Assembly (NCBI GenBank): GCA_035455185.1
Contig: DATIFQ010000412.1
Location: forward strand, 24,885 to 88,884
Direction of reading: 5' to 3'
Length of the DNA: 64,000 bases
From: JAEHDI01 sp035455185
GTDB taxonomy: Bacteria > Acidobacteriota > Terriglobia > Bryobacterales > Bryobacteraceae
Part shown: positions 7,748 to 15,718 of the stretch, piece by piece
How positions within the stretch are numbered: position 1 is the stretch's first letter
Layout of the letters: each line of letters begins with the position of its first letter
The notes under the pieces: generated by a model
What the model saw: only the letters and a program-made list of their open reading frames with translations
Databases searched by the model: none
What the model was told of the DNA's origin: nothing
Program-made: the position numbers and the translations under genes

Positions 7748-9408
7748 TGAGAAAATCCTTGCCGGTCGCGGCGGCGCTCATCCTTCTGACCGCCGTTGGG
7801 TACCTCGAGTTTCCGGGCCACACCTACCTCTTATCGGACACGCAGATCTACATTCCCATCCTGGAGCACTACCGCGACCCAAGCCTGTTCACCCGAGAGA
7901 TGGTCGCGGTCCGTCCCCACGTCGCGTTCACGATCTATGACGAGATGGCGCTGGGTCTTCGGCACTTCACCGGGCTCGGTTTTGAGCAGGTTCTGACGAT
8001 CCAGCAACTCCTCTTCCGGGCGCTCGGCATCTTAGGCGTTTTCTTGATCGCTACTTCGATGGGCCTCTCGCGGCAGATGGCCTTCGTCGTTTCCTCCGTT
8101 TTCACTTTGGGAGCGACGATCGGCGGTCCCACCGTGCTGACGTTCGAATATGAGCCGATTCCTCGCGGATTCGCCGTTCCCCTTTTGCTCCTTGCAGCCG
8201 GGATGGTAGCCCACGGGCGCGACTTCGGTGCGGGGATCGCCGCGGCGCTCGCGTTTCTCTACCATCCGCCCACTGTCTACACCTTCTGGGGCGTGTATTT
8301 TCTGCTGACCCTTTGGCCGAACAAGCCTGCGGTAATGAGCCGGCGCATCTGGGGACTGCTGCCCATGCTGTGCGCGGTGGTCGTGCTCTTGTTTCTTTCG
8401 CGGCTTCAGGCCGGTGTCACCGAAGCACAGCCCTTCTTCAGCCGTATCAGCCCGGAACTGGAGAAGCTTCAGCGGATGAGGGCTCCGTACAACTGGGTAT
8501 CTCTGTGGTTCCCCTACTGGCACTGGCTGTCCGTCTTTCTGTGGGCAGTCTCCCTAGCGGCCTACTGGCGTGTGCGAAGATGGGCGCCCGAGGATTTGCG
8601 GTTTTTCCTTGTGGGTCTGCCGTTGCTCGGTATTCTGAGCCTCCCGCTGTCTCACGTACTGCTTGAGAAACTCGCGTGGATCCTGATTCCTCAGGCACAG
8701 CCGGCGCGGGCCGTGCTGTTCGTAACGGTGTTTGCGGGAATTCTGGCATCAGTGGCGGGAGTCAAGGCCGTGGAGGCGGGGCGGCGGATTGAAGGCGTTA
8801 TCTGGTTTCTTCTTGCCTTCGCGATCCCGATACACACCCGGGTTACGGAGTTGCTGCTGCCGGACTTGAGCGAGCCGGTAATTCGCCGACGTCTCCTGCT
8901 GGCCGTCGCATTCTCGGGAGTGGCTGTTCTGGCCGCCTGGGCGGCCTCGGTGGGCCGAAAGTGGGCGCCGGCAGCGATGGTTCTCGTGAGTCTCGCGCCT
9001 TTCTGGCTGATACCGTCCTACGGAAACGTTGTCACCTATCGTGAAGTTCGAACCCCGGAGCTATTGGAACTGTGCAACTGGGCCAGGCAGGAGACTGCGA
9101 AGGACGCCATGTTCCTTTTCCCCAATGCCGGCCGTTCGCTGGAGCCGGGGATCTTCCGCGCCACGGCTTTGCGGGCCGTGTACGTCGACTGGAAAGCGGG
9201 AGGGCAAGTCAATTTCTTCCCGAAGCTCGGCTTCGAATGGTGGGAAAGATGGCGGCAAACCATGGCACGCCCGTTCCGTCCGGAGAAGCTTCCGCTTTTC
9301 GCGTCACTGGGTATTGACTTTATCGTGCTTCCAGCGAAGAACCGGCTAAAAGACGGCGCCCCTGTCTATTCGAACGCCGGCTTCGTGGTATACGCCTTAC
9401 GGAAGTGA
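7747..9408 (+). CDS. Polytopic membrane protein, GT-C-like architecture
   Basis: About 553 residues with a dozen or so hydrophobic helices and a C-terminal soluble part of roughly 110 residues. The first extracytoplasmic loop contains LSDTQIYIPILEHYRDPSLFTREM, with an acidic pair in the place where GT-C glycosyltransferases keep catalytic Asp residues; the large loop plus C-terminal domain also fit that class. GT-C enzymes use polyprenyl-linked sugars at the periplasmic face. I cannot name a family with certainty. The start ATG overlaps the TPR stop (TAATG); an upstream ATG at 7708 lies inside the TPR gene and is less likely. Confidence 0.7.
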   Translation: MRKSLPVAAALILLTAVGYLEFPGHTYLLSDTQIYIPILEHYRDPSLFTREMVAVRPHVAFTIYDEMALGLRHFTGLGFEQVLTIQQLLFRALGILGVFLIATSMGLSRQMAFVVSSVFTLGATIGGPTVLTFEYEPIPRGFAVPLLLLAAGMVAHGRDFGAGIAAALAFLYHPPTVYTFWGVYFLLTLWPNKPAVMSRRIWGLLPMLCAVVVLLFLSRLQAGVTEAQPFFSRISPELEKLQRMRAPYNWVSLWFPYWHWLSVFLWAVSLAAYWRVRRWAPEDLRFFLVGLPLLGILSLPLSHVLLEKLAWILIPQAQPARAVLFVTVFAGILASVAGVKAVEAGRRIEGVIWFLLAFAIPIHTRVTELLLPDLSEPVIRRRLLLAVAFSGVAVLAAWAASVGRKWAPAAMVLVSLAPFWLIPSYGNVVTYREVRTPELLELCNWARQETAKDAMFLFPNAGRSLEPGIFRATALRAVYVDWKAGGQVNFFPKLGFEWWERWRQTMARPFRPEKLPLFASLGIDFIVLPAKNRLKDGAPVYSNAGFVVYALRK

Positions 9409-9423
9409 GCGAAGTGGCCGCGC

Positions 9424-10359
9424 CTATCGGCTCAACAGGAACTCTTCCACTTCGCGGCGCGAGGGCACCGAAGCCTGAGCACCCAGGCGGGTGACGCTGA
9501 TCGCCGCTGCCCCGTTGGCGAAGCGAAGCGCCTCCTCCATCGGCTTGCCTTCGGCGAGGGCCACAGCAAGGCCGGCGTTGAACGTATCACCCGCGGCGGT
9601 TGTATCGCGCGCCTCGACTGGAAAGCTGTGTGCTTGCGTCCCGCGCTCGCCGTCGAGGCAGAAGCAGCCCTGCTCGCCGAGCTTCAGGATCACCGTGCGG
9701 GGGCCGAGCGCCTGGAGATCGTGAGCCAGCGCGGGAGCGTCGGCCTGTGAGACCCGCGTGACCGGCCTGCCGAGCAGATGGCACGCCTCGCTTTCGTTCG
9801 GCGTGAGGATGTCGACGGCGGCGAGAAACTCGCGGGACAGCGGTCGAGCCGGCGCCGGATCGAGGATTGTCCGCGCGCCTTCCTCGCGCGCGGCCACAAG
9901 GGCCAGTTCCACCGTATCGAGAGGGGTCTCGAGTTGGAACAGCACGAATCGCGCCCCGCGGAACGACTGCCGCATGGCGCCGACATCGTTCGGCAGCAAC
10001 GCATGATTCGCGCCCGATGCGACAACAATCGAATTCTGACCCGAGCGGTCGACCCAGATCAGCGCCACGCCGGTCGGCTGGGATTTCGTTGCGTGGACTG
10101 CAGTCACATCGACTCCGGCCGCTGAGAGGCTCGCCTTCAGATGATCGGCGAACAGATCGTAACCCACGCGGCCGGCCATGCGCACCGAAACCGCGGGCCC
10201 GCCGAGTTTGCCGGCGGCGCACGCCTGGTTTGCGCCCTTGCCGCCGGGAATCATCTGGAAATCGCGCCCGAGCACGGTCTCGCCGGGAGCAGGCAGGTGT
10301 TCCACCTGGACCACAAAATCCATGTTGAGGCTGCCGACAACCACGAGGGAGGGCTTCAT
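9424..10359 (-). CDS. rbsK: Ribokinase
   Basis: A 311-residue PfkB-family sugar kinase. The N-terminus SLNMDFVVQVEHLPAPGET and GGKGANQACAAGKLGG is the ribokinase sugar-binding signature. The C-terminal DTTAAGDTFNAGLAVAL is the PfkB signature 2 with the catalytic Asp in AAGDTF. It phosphorylates D-ribose at O5 using ATP in the cytoplasm. The ATG overlaps the DUF507 stop (ATGA), so translation is coupled to that gene. No ribose transporter is next to it. Other PfkB sugars are possible, but the GGKGANQA motif favours ribose. Confidence 0.9.
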   Translation of the reverse strand: MKPSLVVVGSLNMDFVVQVEHLPAPGETVLGRDFQMIPGGKGANQACAAGKLGGPAVSVRMAGRVGYDLFADHLKASLSAAGVDVTAVHATKSQPTGVALIWVDRSGQNSIVVASGANHALLPNDVGAMRQSFRGARFVLFQLETPLDTVELALVAAREEGARTILDPAPARPLSREFLAAVDILTPNESEACHLLGRPVTRVSQADAPALAHDLQALGPRTVILKLGEQGCFCLDGERGTQAHSFPVEARDTTAAGDTFNAGLAVALAEGKPMEEALRFANGAAAISVTRLGAQASVPSRREVEEFLLSR

Positions 10360-10943
10360 CGGGAGAGGTCGATGCCGAGTTTCTTCATTTCGTCAGCGTA
10401 ATAGCGCCGGTGCAGTAGATCCCACTCCTCGGTCCCCTCTTGAATCTCGCGCTTCTGCGACTTGATTTTCAGACGAGCGGCACGATCGACTCGGTCCTCG
10501 ACCTGCAGGAGCTCCGTGATCTGCTGCACAATCTCGAGCCTCACGTCGTTGGCATCTCGCTTTACCCGGATCTCCCGAGCTTTGCGCAGCGCCGAGATCA
10601 GCTTGTGCGAGATCTCGTTGATTTTGTCCCTGGAAAGCTTCATCCGGTCGCCGGTATCCCTACCCGACGCCCGCACCACCTTGCGCTGTGAGATCAGCGT
10701 GTTCTTGATACGCCTGAACATTTCCTGGTAGCTGACCCCCTCGCGCCGCATGTAATCGCTATACTGGCTCAGGATTTCCCTGACTTCGTCGTTCAAACGG
10801 TCTTCGACCTGAAGTTCGTCGGTGATGACACTCGAGACCAGTTCGGTGGCTGCCTGGGGGTTGGTGGTTTCGATGACTTGGGGACTCAGTTTGGTGACCA
10901 ACTGGCGGGACAGATAGAAGATTAGTTCCCTGGGAAGAAGCAT
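10356..10943 (-). CDS. DUF507 family protein with internal duplication
   Basis: A 195-residue, highly charged, mostly helical cytoplasmic protein of the DUF507 type. It contains two related halves: one with ITDELQVEDRLNDEVREILSQY and one with ITELLQVEDRVDRAARLKIKSQ, the shared ELLQVEDR-like core marking the repeat. No catalytic motif is visible, and the function of DUF507 is not established. It starts with MLLPRELIFYLSRQLV, matching the family N-terminus. It is first in a two-gene unit with ribokinase (ATGA overlap), which looks like co-expression rather than shared pathway. Confidence 0.8.
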   Translation of the reverse strand: MLLPRELIFYLSRQLVTKLSPQVIETTNPQAATELVSSVITDELQVEDRLNDEVREILSQYSDYMRREGVSYQEMFRRIKNTLISQRKVVRASGRDTGDRMKLSRDKINEISHKLISALRKAREIRVKRDANDVRLEIVQQITELLQVEDRVDRAARLKIKSQKREIQEGTEEWDLLHRRYYADEMKKLGIDLSR

Positions 10944-11153
10944 CCGTTGGTTGTTTCGCTCCTCAGCATCGACTCAATCAACAGTCTACTGTCCGCTGTG
11001 CGATGGTGTCAAACCGAGCGGTGGTGGCGCGAGTGCTGACAGCGGCTGCTGACAGGATCCGGGCGACGTTTCCGTCCCATGCCCTATAATCAGCATTTGC
11101 GCGGTGTCGTGACTCAAAACGTTATTGGCCTAAGCCTGAGCGGGGGCGTCTGA
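10944..11153. other. Divergent intergenic region
   Basis: About 210 bp between DUF507 (minus) and kdsD (plus). It holds a TATAAT at 11085-11090 facing kdsD and no convincing ORF or hairpin. Confidence 0.5.
11085..11090 (+). promoter_or_regulatory. -10 box TATAAT upstream of kdsD
   Basis: Perfect TATAAT 63 nt before the kdsD GTG start. In contrast to the leaderless-type boxes, this would give a leader of about 55 nt. No clear -35 is seen. Confidence 0.4.
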
Positions 11154-12140
11154 GTGGAACGCGGATCTTCCACCTGGCTGGCCGTAGCCAAGGCGGCGAT
11201 GGATGTGGAAGCGAGTGCTATCTCCCTCGCGGCAAGACGGCTCGGCGAGAACCTGTGTCAAGCGGTGGAGTTGATCTTGGACCGCCCCGGGAAGGTGGTC
11301 GTGACCGGAGTCGGCAAATCCGGGCAGGTGGCGCAGAAGTTAGCGGCCACCTTGTGTAGCACCGGCATCTCTGCCGTATTCATGCATGCCGGCGACGCCG
11401 TTCACGGAGACCTTGGGGTCCTCGCGCCCGGAGATCCGTGTTTGCTGGTCTCAAAGAGCGGCGCCACTGCCGAACTGATCCGCCTAGTACCTGTGCTGCG
11501 GCAAGTTCAATGCCCTTTGATCGGGATCATCGGTGATGCGAATTCCCCCCTGGCCCGCGACGTGGATGTTTTGCTGGATGCTTCCGTGAGCAGGGAGGCC
11601 GACCCGGAGAATCCCGTGCCTACTGCCAGTACAGCCGTAGCGATGGCCCTCGGTGACGCACTGGCGGTGGCCTTGATGCACGCACGGAACTTCACTGTGG
11701 ACGATTTTGGCCGTCATCACCCCGGGGGACAACTAGGACGTAACCTCCGGCTTCAAGTGAAGGCCGCCATGCACTGCGGGGAAGAGGTTGCATGGGCGCA
11801 TCGGGACGATTCGTTGAAAGCGGTCGTGATCGCGATGACACGCCGGCCGGTGGGCGCCGCTTGCGTGGTCCGAGAAGATGGGCGTCTGGAAGGGCTGATC
11901 ACGGATGGCGATCTTCGCCGAGCGCTCGAGGCGCATGATGACATCCGCGGCTTAAGGGCGGCCGACGTAATGAGCGGACCACCGGTGGTGGTCTCCCCGG
12001 ACGCCCGCTTGGCGGATGCTTTGGCGCTGATGGAGAACCGGCCCCGGCAGATCTCCGTCCTTCCCGTTGTCGAACCGGCGAGCGGGCGCTGCCTTGGCTT
12101 GCTCCGGCTGCACGACATCTACCAGGTGGGCAATGCCTGA
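11154..12140 (+). CDS. kdsD: D-arabinose 5-phosphate isomerase (SIS + two CBS domains)
   Basis: A 328-residue KdsD/KpsF enzyme that interconverts ribulose 5-phosphate and arabinose 5-phosphate, the first step toward KDO in LPS. The SIS domain (about 15-190) contains VVTGVGKSGQVAQKLAATL, CLLVSKSGATAE and the C-terminal signature DDFGRHHPGGQLGR. Two CBS domains follow, with MHCGEEVAWA, GLITDGDLRRAL and ADVMSGPPVVVSP. The start is a GTG with GGGGGCG a few bases upstream; an ATG 15 codons in is an alternative. The end overlaps kdsA by 8 nt, so the two consecutive KDO steps are encoded together. Confidence 0.93.
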   Translation: MERGSSTWLAVAKAAMDVEASAISLAARRLGENLCQAVELILDRPGKVVVTGVGKSGQVAQKLAATLCSTGISAVFMHAGDAVHGDLGVLAPGDPCLLVSKSGATAELIRLVPVLRQVQCPLIGIIGDANSPLARDVDVLLDASVSREADPENPVPTASTAVAMALGDALAVALMHARNFTVDDFGRHHPGGQLGRNLRLQVKAAMHCGEEVAWAHRDDSLKAVVIAMTRRPVGAACVVREDGRLEGLITDGDLRRALEAHDDIRGLRAADVMSGPPVVVSPDARLADALALMENRPRQISVLPVVEPASGRCLGLLRLHDIYQVGNA

Positions 12141-12987
12141 GGTGACTTCCGCTTCCGCTCCCGCTCCCATTACGCTGGCCGATGCCTCGGCGCGCACCGT
12201 CGTCTTTGGCGGCGGCCGTCCACTGGCATTGATTGCGGGACCCTGCGTGATCGAGAGTGAAGAGCACGTGCATTTCCTGGCTCAACAGATCTCCTCCATC
12301 GCCGGGCCATTCGTCTTCAAGGCCTCGTTCGACAAAGCGAATCGCAGCAGTCTATCCTCTTACCGCGGTCCGGGCATCAAGGAGGGTCTGCGGATCCTGG
12401 GTGCACTCAAGGCCGCGGGCCACTTCATCCTTACGGATATCCACGAACCCGACCAGGCCGCCCAGGCAGCGGAGGTCGCCGATATTGTCCAGGTCCCCGC
12501 GTTCTTGTGCCGGCAGACCGATCTTCTTCTGGAGGCCGGGCGGACCGGACGGATCGTCAATCTGAAGAAGGGGCAGTTTGTGGCGCCTCACGATTTCAGA
12601 TTGGCGGTCGAAAAGGTTGCCTCGACAGGGAACACAAAGATCCTGCTCACCGAGCGCGGCGTTTGTTTCGGCTACAACAATCTGGTGGTAGATATGAGGG
12701 GCTTGGTGATCATGCGTAGCTTCGGCTTCCCGGTCATCTTCGACGCCACTCACAGCGTCCAATTGCCGGGAGGCGCCGGGAGTTCCTCAGACGGCCAGGC
12801 TCAATTCATCGAGCCCCTGGCGCGAGCGGCGACAGCCGTCGGAATCGATGGCCTCTTTGTGGAGGTCCATAACGCGCCCGAAAAGGCGCTGTCCGATGGG
12901 CCAAATGCTCTTCGTCTGAATCTGCTTGGAGCCCTGCTTGAAAGACTGCGGTCCATCGACGCGCTCGTGAAGACCCAACGTCCCTAG
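12133..12987 (+). CDS. kdsA: 3-deoxy-8-phosphooctulonate synthase
   Basis: A 284-residue KdsA, which condenses arabinose 5-phosphate with phosphoenolpyruvate to KDO 8-phosphate in the cytoplasm. Recognisable motifs are LIAGPCVIESEEHV, KASFDKANRSS, ILTDIHEPDQA, VPAFLCRQTDLL, VNLKKGQF, LLTERGVCFGYNNLVVDMRG and DATHSVQLPGG. The Cys in the ERGVCFGYNNL region and the DATHSVQ His correspond to metal ligands in metal-dependent KdsA; the Asn-like form is absent at the Cys position. The ATG lies within the end of kdsD (8-nt overlap). The 3' end overlaps the convergent DUF2203 gene by 4 nt. Confidence 0.95.
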   Translation: MPEVTSASAPAPITLADASARTVVFGGGRPLALIAGPCVIESEEHVHFLAQQISSIAGPFVFKASFDKANRSSLSSYRGPGIKEGLRILGALKAAGHFILTDIHEPDQAAQAAEVADIVQVPAFLCRQTDLLLEAGRTGRIVNLKKGQFVAPHDFRLAVEKVASTGNTKILLTERGVCFGYNNLVVDMRGLVIMRSFGFPVIFDATHSVQLPGGAGSSSDGQAQFIEPLARAATAVGIDGLFVEVHNAPEKALSDGPNALRLNLLGALLERLRSIDALVKTQRP

Positions 12988-13427
12988 TTTGGCGGCTCCC
13001 CCCGATGGTTGGCCAGGAAATCCGCGTCGATCCGCTGACGTCCCCGGAATCCGTCCTGGATCCTGTGCCAGTACCCGATGCCAGGCTCACCGAGCTTCCA
13101 ACAAAGATACACCTCTTCGTCACGGAAGAGCGTCGGAAAATCGAGAAGGCCGTTGTCCAGATCCTTCACCAGGCAACCGAATTCCTGGATTGCATTGATC
13201 AGTTCCTTGAGCCGTGCGGCGAGGGCGTCGCGGCGGCCGCGGACGTGGATGAGTTGCTCACGGTTCACCACCGCCCCGCCGGACATGGTGACGCGTTGCA
13301 CGACGGCGTTCAGTTCAGCCTCAGCATCGGCATATTGGGGCTTGATGGAGACCGCCTGCCGCAGATCCGCCTCCACCGCCGGCAGAATGCTTTCGGCTTC
13401 TTGTACGGTGAAGAGTCGTGTCGCCAT
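12984..13427 (-). CDS. DUF2203 family protein
   Basis: A 147-residue helical cytoplasmic protein. It starts MATRLFTVQEAESILPAVEADLRQ, the DUF2203 opening (FT...EA...LP), and ends with the characteristic GCLVKDLDNGLLDFPTL and VYLCWKLGEPGIGYWHRI. The function of the family is unknown; the conserved C-terminal half (LDFP, CWKLGE, WH) could be a ligand or metal site. It lies 12 nt downstream of the YjbQ gene on the same strand, so the two are probably co-transcribed. Confidence 0.85.
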   Translation of the reverse strand: MATRLFTVQEAESILPAVEADLRQAVSIKPQYADAEAELNAVVQRVTMSGGAVVNREQLIHVRGRRDALAARLKELINAIQEFGCLVKDLDNGLLDFPTLFRDEEVYLCWKLGEPGIGYWHRIQDGFRGRQRIDADFLANHRGEPPN

Positions 13428-13439
13428 GTGGGGCGCCGC

Positions 13440-13946
13440 TTAGATACCCGAGACTTGGACGGCGAGGCTGCGGGTACGCGGCCCGTCGAACTCGGCGAAG
13501 ATGATGCTTTGCCACGTACCGAGCAGCACGCTGGCATTCCTTACCTGAAGACAGAGCGTCTGCCCCAACAGCATCCCGCGAAGATGGCTGTCGGCGTTGG
13601 ACCGCTCGCAGTCGGAATGCTCGGGGTCGTTGTGGCGCCAGTACTGGTCATGCTGCACCATCTGGCTAAGGAATGTCTTCACGTCGTGGCGGAGAGCGTC
13701 CTGCCATTCGTTCATGAAGACAGCCGTCGTCGTGTGGAGCGATTGCAAGTGAACCAGGCCATCGCGAATGCCGCTCTTTCGGACGATCTCATTCACACGG
13801 TCGGTGACATTCAGCAACTCCATCCGTTCAGTGGTGATCCAGTCGACAATCCGACTGAAAACCCGGTAACCGGTTTGGACACCCGTCCGGCCTCCGTTGG
13901 GTTCGATCGTGGCGTCGGCCGGGGTTTCGGTATTGGTGGTGGGCAT
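13440..13946 (-). CDS. YjbQ/UPF0047 family protein
   Basis: About 168 residues of the YjbQ (secondary thiamine-phosphate synthase-like) family. Conserved features are LQSLHTTTAVFMNEWQ, the DPEHSDCERSNADSHLRGMLLG region with His residues that may bind a metal, and the C-terminal GTWQSIIFAEFDGPRTRSLAVQV, which is the family hallmark. Thiamine-phosphate synthase activity has been reported for family members, but the physiological role is uncertain. I chose the ATG at 13946 because AGGAG sits 8 nt upstream; an ATG at 14018 would add a hydrophobic stretch of 24 residues not typical of the family. Confidence 0.85.
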   Translation of the reverse strand: MPTTNTETPADATIEPNGGRTGVQTGYRVFSRIVDWITTERMELLNVTDRVNEIVRKSGIRDGLVHLQSLHTTTAVFMNEWQDALRHDVKTFLSQMVQHDQYWRHNDPEHSDCERSNADSHLRGMLLGQTLCLQVRNASVLLGTWQSIIFAEFDGPRTRSLAVQVSGI

Positions 13947-14078
13947 CAGCGCTCCTGTGCTCGTCTTGGATATCCGAAATACCAGTAAGATCCAGCTAAC
14001 CTGGACAATTGCCCTCATTATACCAAGTGCTCTGCTGTCCGACTCTTGGCTGTGCTATTAAAGGAGATCGCGAAGACC

Positions 14079-14570
14079 ATGGACGCCATCAACGCATTGA
14101 AGACTCGCCGCTCGGTTCGTGCCTACCGCCGCGAACCGATTCCCAGAGAGGCCCTTACCGACCTGATTGACTGCGCACGCCTCGCCCCAACGGCAATCAA
14201 CATCCAGCCATGGGAGTTCGTGGTGGTAACCGAGCGGGAAACGCTTAATTCGATTGCCGGTACAACCGATCACGGCCGCTTTATCGCGGACGCCGCGGCT
14301 TGCGTGGTTGTGCTATGTCAAGACACAAAGTACTTCCTCGAGGACGGCAGTTCCGCCACACTCAGCATCCTTCTCGCAGCCCATGCTCACGGGCTCGCGG
14401 GCTGCTGGGTGGCAGGTGACAAGAAGCCCTATGCAGCCGAGGTTTGCCGGATCGTCGGTGCACCGGCCAACTACCGCCTTATCAGCCTGGTCCCGATTGG
14501 GTACCCGGCAGAGCAGCCCGAGAAAGAGAAACGGCCGCTCTCCGATGTTTTGCACTGGGAAAAATTCTAA
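14079..14570 (+). CDS. Nitroreductase family flavoprotein
   Basis: A 163-residue nitroreductase-fold protein. The N-terminus MDAINALKTRRSVRAYRREPIP carries the FMN phosphate-binding Arg residues (RRSVR). LIDCARLAPTAINIQPWEFVVV is the second FMN-binding signature, and GLAGCWVAGDK and LISLVPIGYPAE complete the site. Members reduce nitro compounds, quinones or act as dehydrogenases using NAD(P)H. The substrate is unknown. The ATG at 14079 gives the family N-terminus; a TTG at 14046 in frame is less likely although an AGGAG lies between them, 12 nt from the chosen ATG. Confidence 0.85.
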   Translation: MDAINALKTRRSVRAYRREPIPREALTDLIDCARLAPTAINIQPWEFVVVTERETLNSIAGTTDHGRFIADAAACVVVLCQDTKYFLEDGSSATLSILLAAHAHGLAGCWVAGDKKPYAAEVCRIVGAPANYRLISLVPIGYPAEQPEKEKRPLSDVLHWEKF

Positions 14571-14671
14571 CTGCCGCGGGCTTCCTATTTGTTCTACTCT
14601 GGTACAGAAGGGGCTGGCGGTCCCGCCCGAAAGCTTTCTACACGCGACCCTGCCTCAACTGGGAGATTTGC

Positions 14672-15622
14672 ATGTCCAACAAGAGAACAATTGCCGTCGT
14701 CGGGGCAACCGGCGGCCAGGGGGGTGGTCTGGTCCGCTCCATCCTGGGCGATCCGAACAGCGGCTTCACCGCGCGCGCCCTGACAAGAGACGTTAGTTCC
14801 GCGAAAGCTAAAGCGCTGGAGAAGCTTGGCGCCGAGGTCGTCTCAGCCGACGTGAATGACACGGAGAGCCTGAAGAAGGCGTTCTCGGGCGCGCACGGGG
14901 CGTATTGCGTCACGTTCTACTGGGACCACTTCTCGCCGGAGAAGGAAATGGCGCATGCCGCCGCGATGGCCCAGGCCGCCAAGGACACAGGCGTCAAACA
15001 CGTGATCTGGTCCACGCTCGAGGACACGCGCAAGCGTGTGCCGCTGAGCGACGGCCGCATGCCTACCCTCATGGGCAAGTACAAGGTGCCGCACTTTGAC
15101 GCCAAGGGCGAGGCGAACCATTTCTTCACCGACCTCGGCCTTCCGGTGACTTTCCTGCTGACGTCCTTCTACTGGGACAACCTGATCCACTTCGGCATGG
15201 GCCCGAAGACCGGTTCGGACGGGAAACTGGAAATCACCATGCCGATGGGTGACAAGAAGCTTCCCGGCATCGCCGTCGAGGACATCGGTAAGTGCGCGCA
15301 CGGCATCTTCAAGAAGGGGCAGGATCTGATCGGCAAGACGGTCGGCATCGCCGGCGAGCACCTGACCGGTTCCCAGATGGCCGCCGCGCTGACGAAGGCT
15401 CTCGGCCGAGAAGTCCGCTACAACGACGTTCCGCCCGAGGTCTACAGGAGCTTCGGATTCCCCGGGGCCGACGACCTCGGCAACATGTTCCAGTTCAAGC
15501 GCGATTTCGAGACGGAGTACTGTGGTGCACGGAACCCCGAAGTGGCCCGCTCTCTGAACCCGTCGCTTCAGACCTTCGCGATGTGGCTCGCCGAGCACAA
15601 GAGCCGCATCCCGCTGGAATAG
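14672..15622 (+). CDS. NmrA-like NAD(P)-binding protein
   Basis: A 316-residue atypical short-chain dehydrogenase. The N-terminus TIAVVGATGGQGGGLVRSIL is a Rossmann GxxGxxG motif. HVIWSTLEDTRKR and the stretch around KYKVPHFDAKGEAN match NmrA/HSCARG proteins, including the conserved Lys before EAN. GIAGEHLTGSQMAAALTKALGREVRYNDVPPEVYR is the typical substrate-side region. NmrA-like proteins act as redox sensors or isoflavone-reductase-like enzymes. GGGAG lies 7-8 nt before the ATG at 14672. It is probably monocistronic, on the same strand as the nitroreductase. Confidence 0.85.
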   Translation: MSNKRTIAVVGATGGQGGGLVRSILGDPNSGFTARALTRDVSSAKAKALEKLGAEVVSADVNDTESLKKAFSGAHGAYCVTFYWDHFSPEKEMAHAAAMAQAAKDTGVKHVIWSTLEDTRKRVPLSDGRMPTLMGKYKVPHFDAKGEANHFFTDLGLPVTFLLTSFYWDNLIHFGMGPKTGSDGKLEITMPMGDKKLPGIAVEDIGKCAHGIFKKGQDLIGKTVGIAGEHLTGSQMAAALTKALGREVRYNDVPPEVYRSFGFPGADDLGNMFQFKRDFETEYCGARNPEVARSLNPSLQTFAMWLAEHKSRIPLE

Positions 15623-15718
15623 CGGTCATAAGGAACCGCAACCAAAGCGGGCGACTGAATTGACAGCTTCTCGCCGCCCTGTCAAACTTCCAAGGATTGC
15701 ATTTTCGGAGGTATGCGC

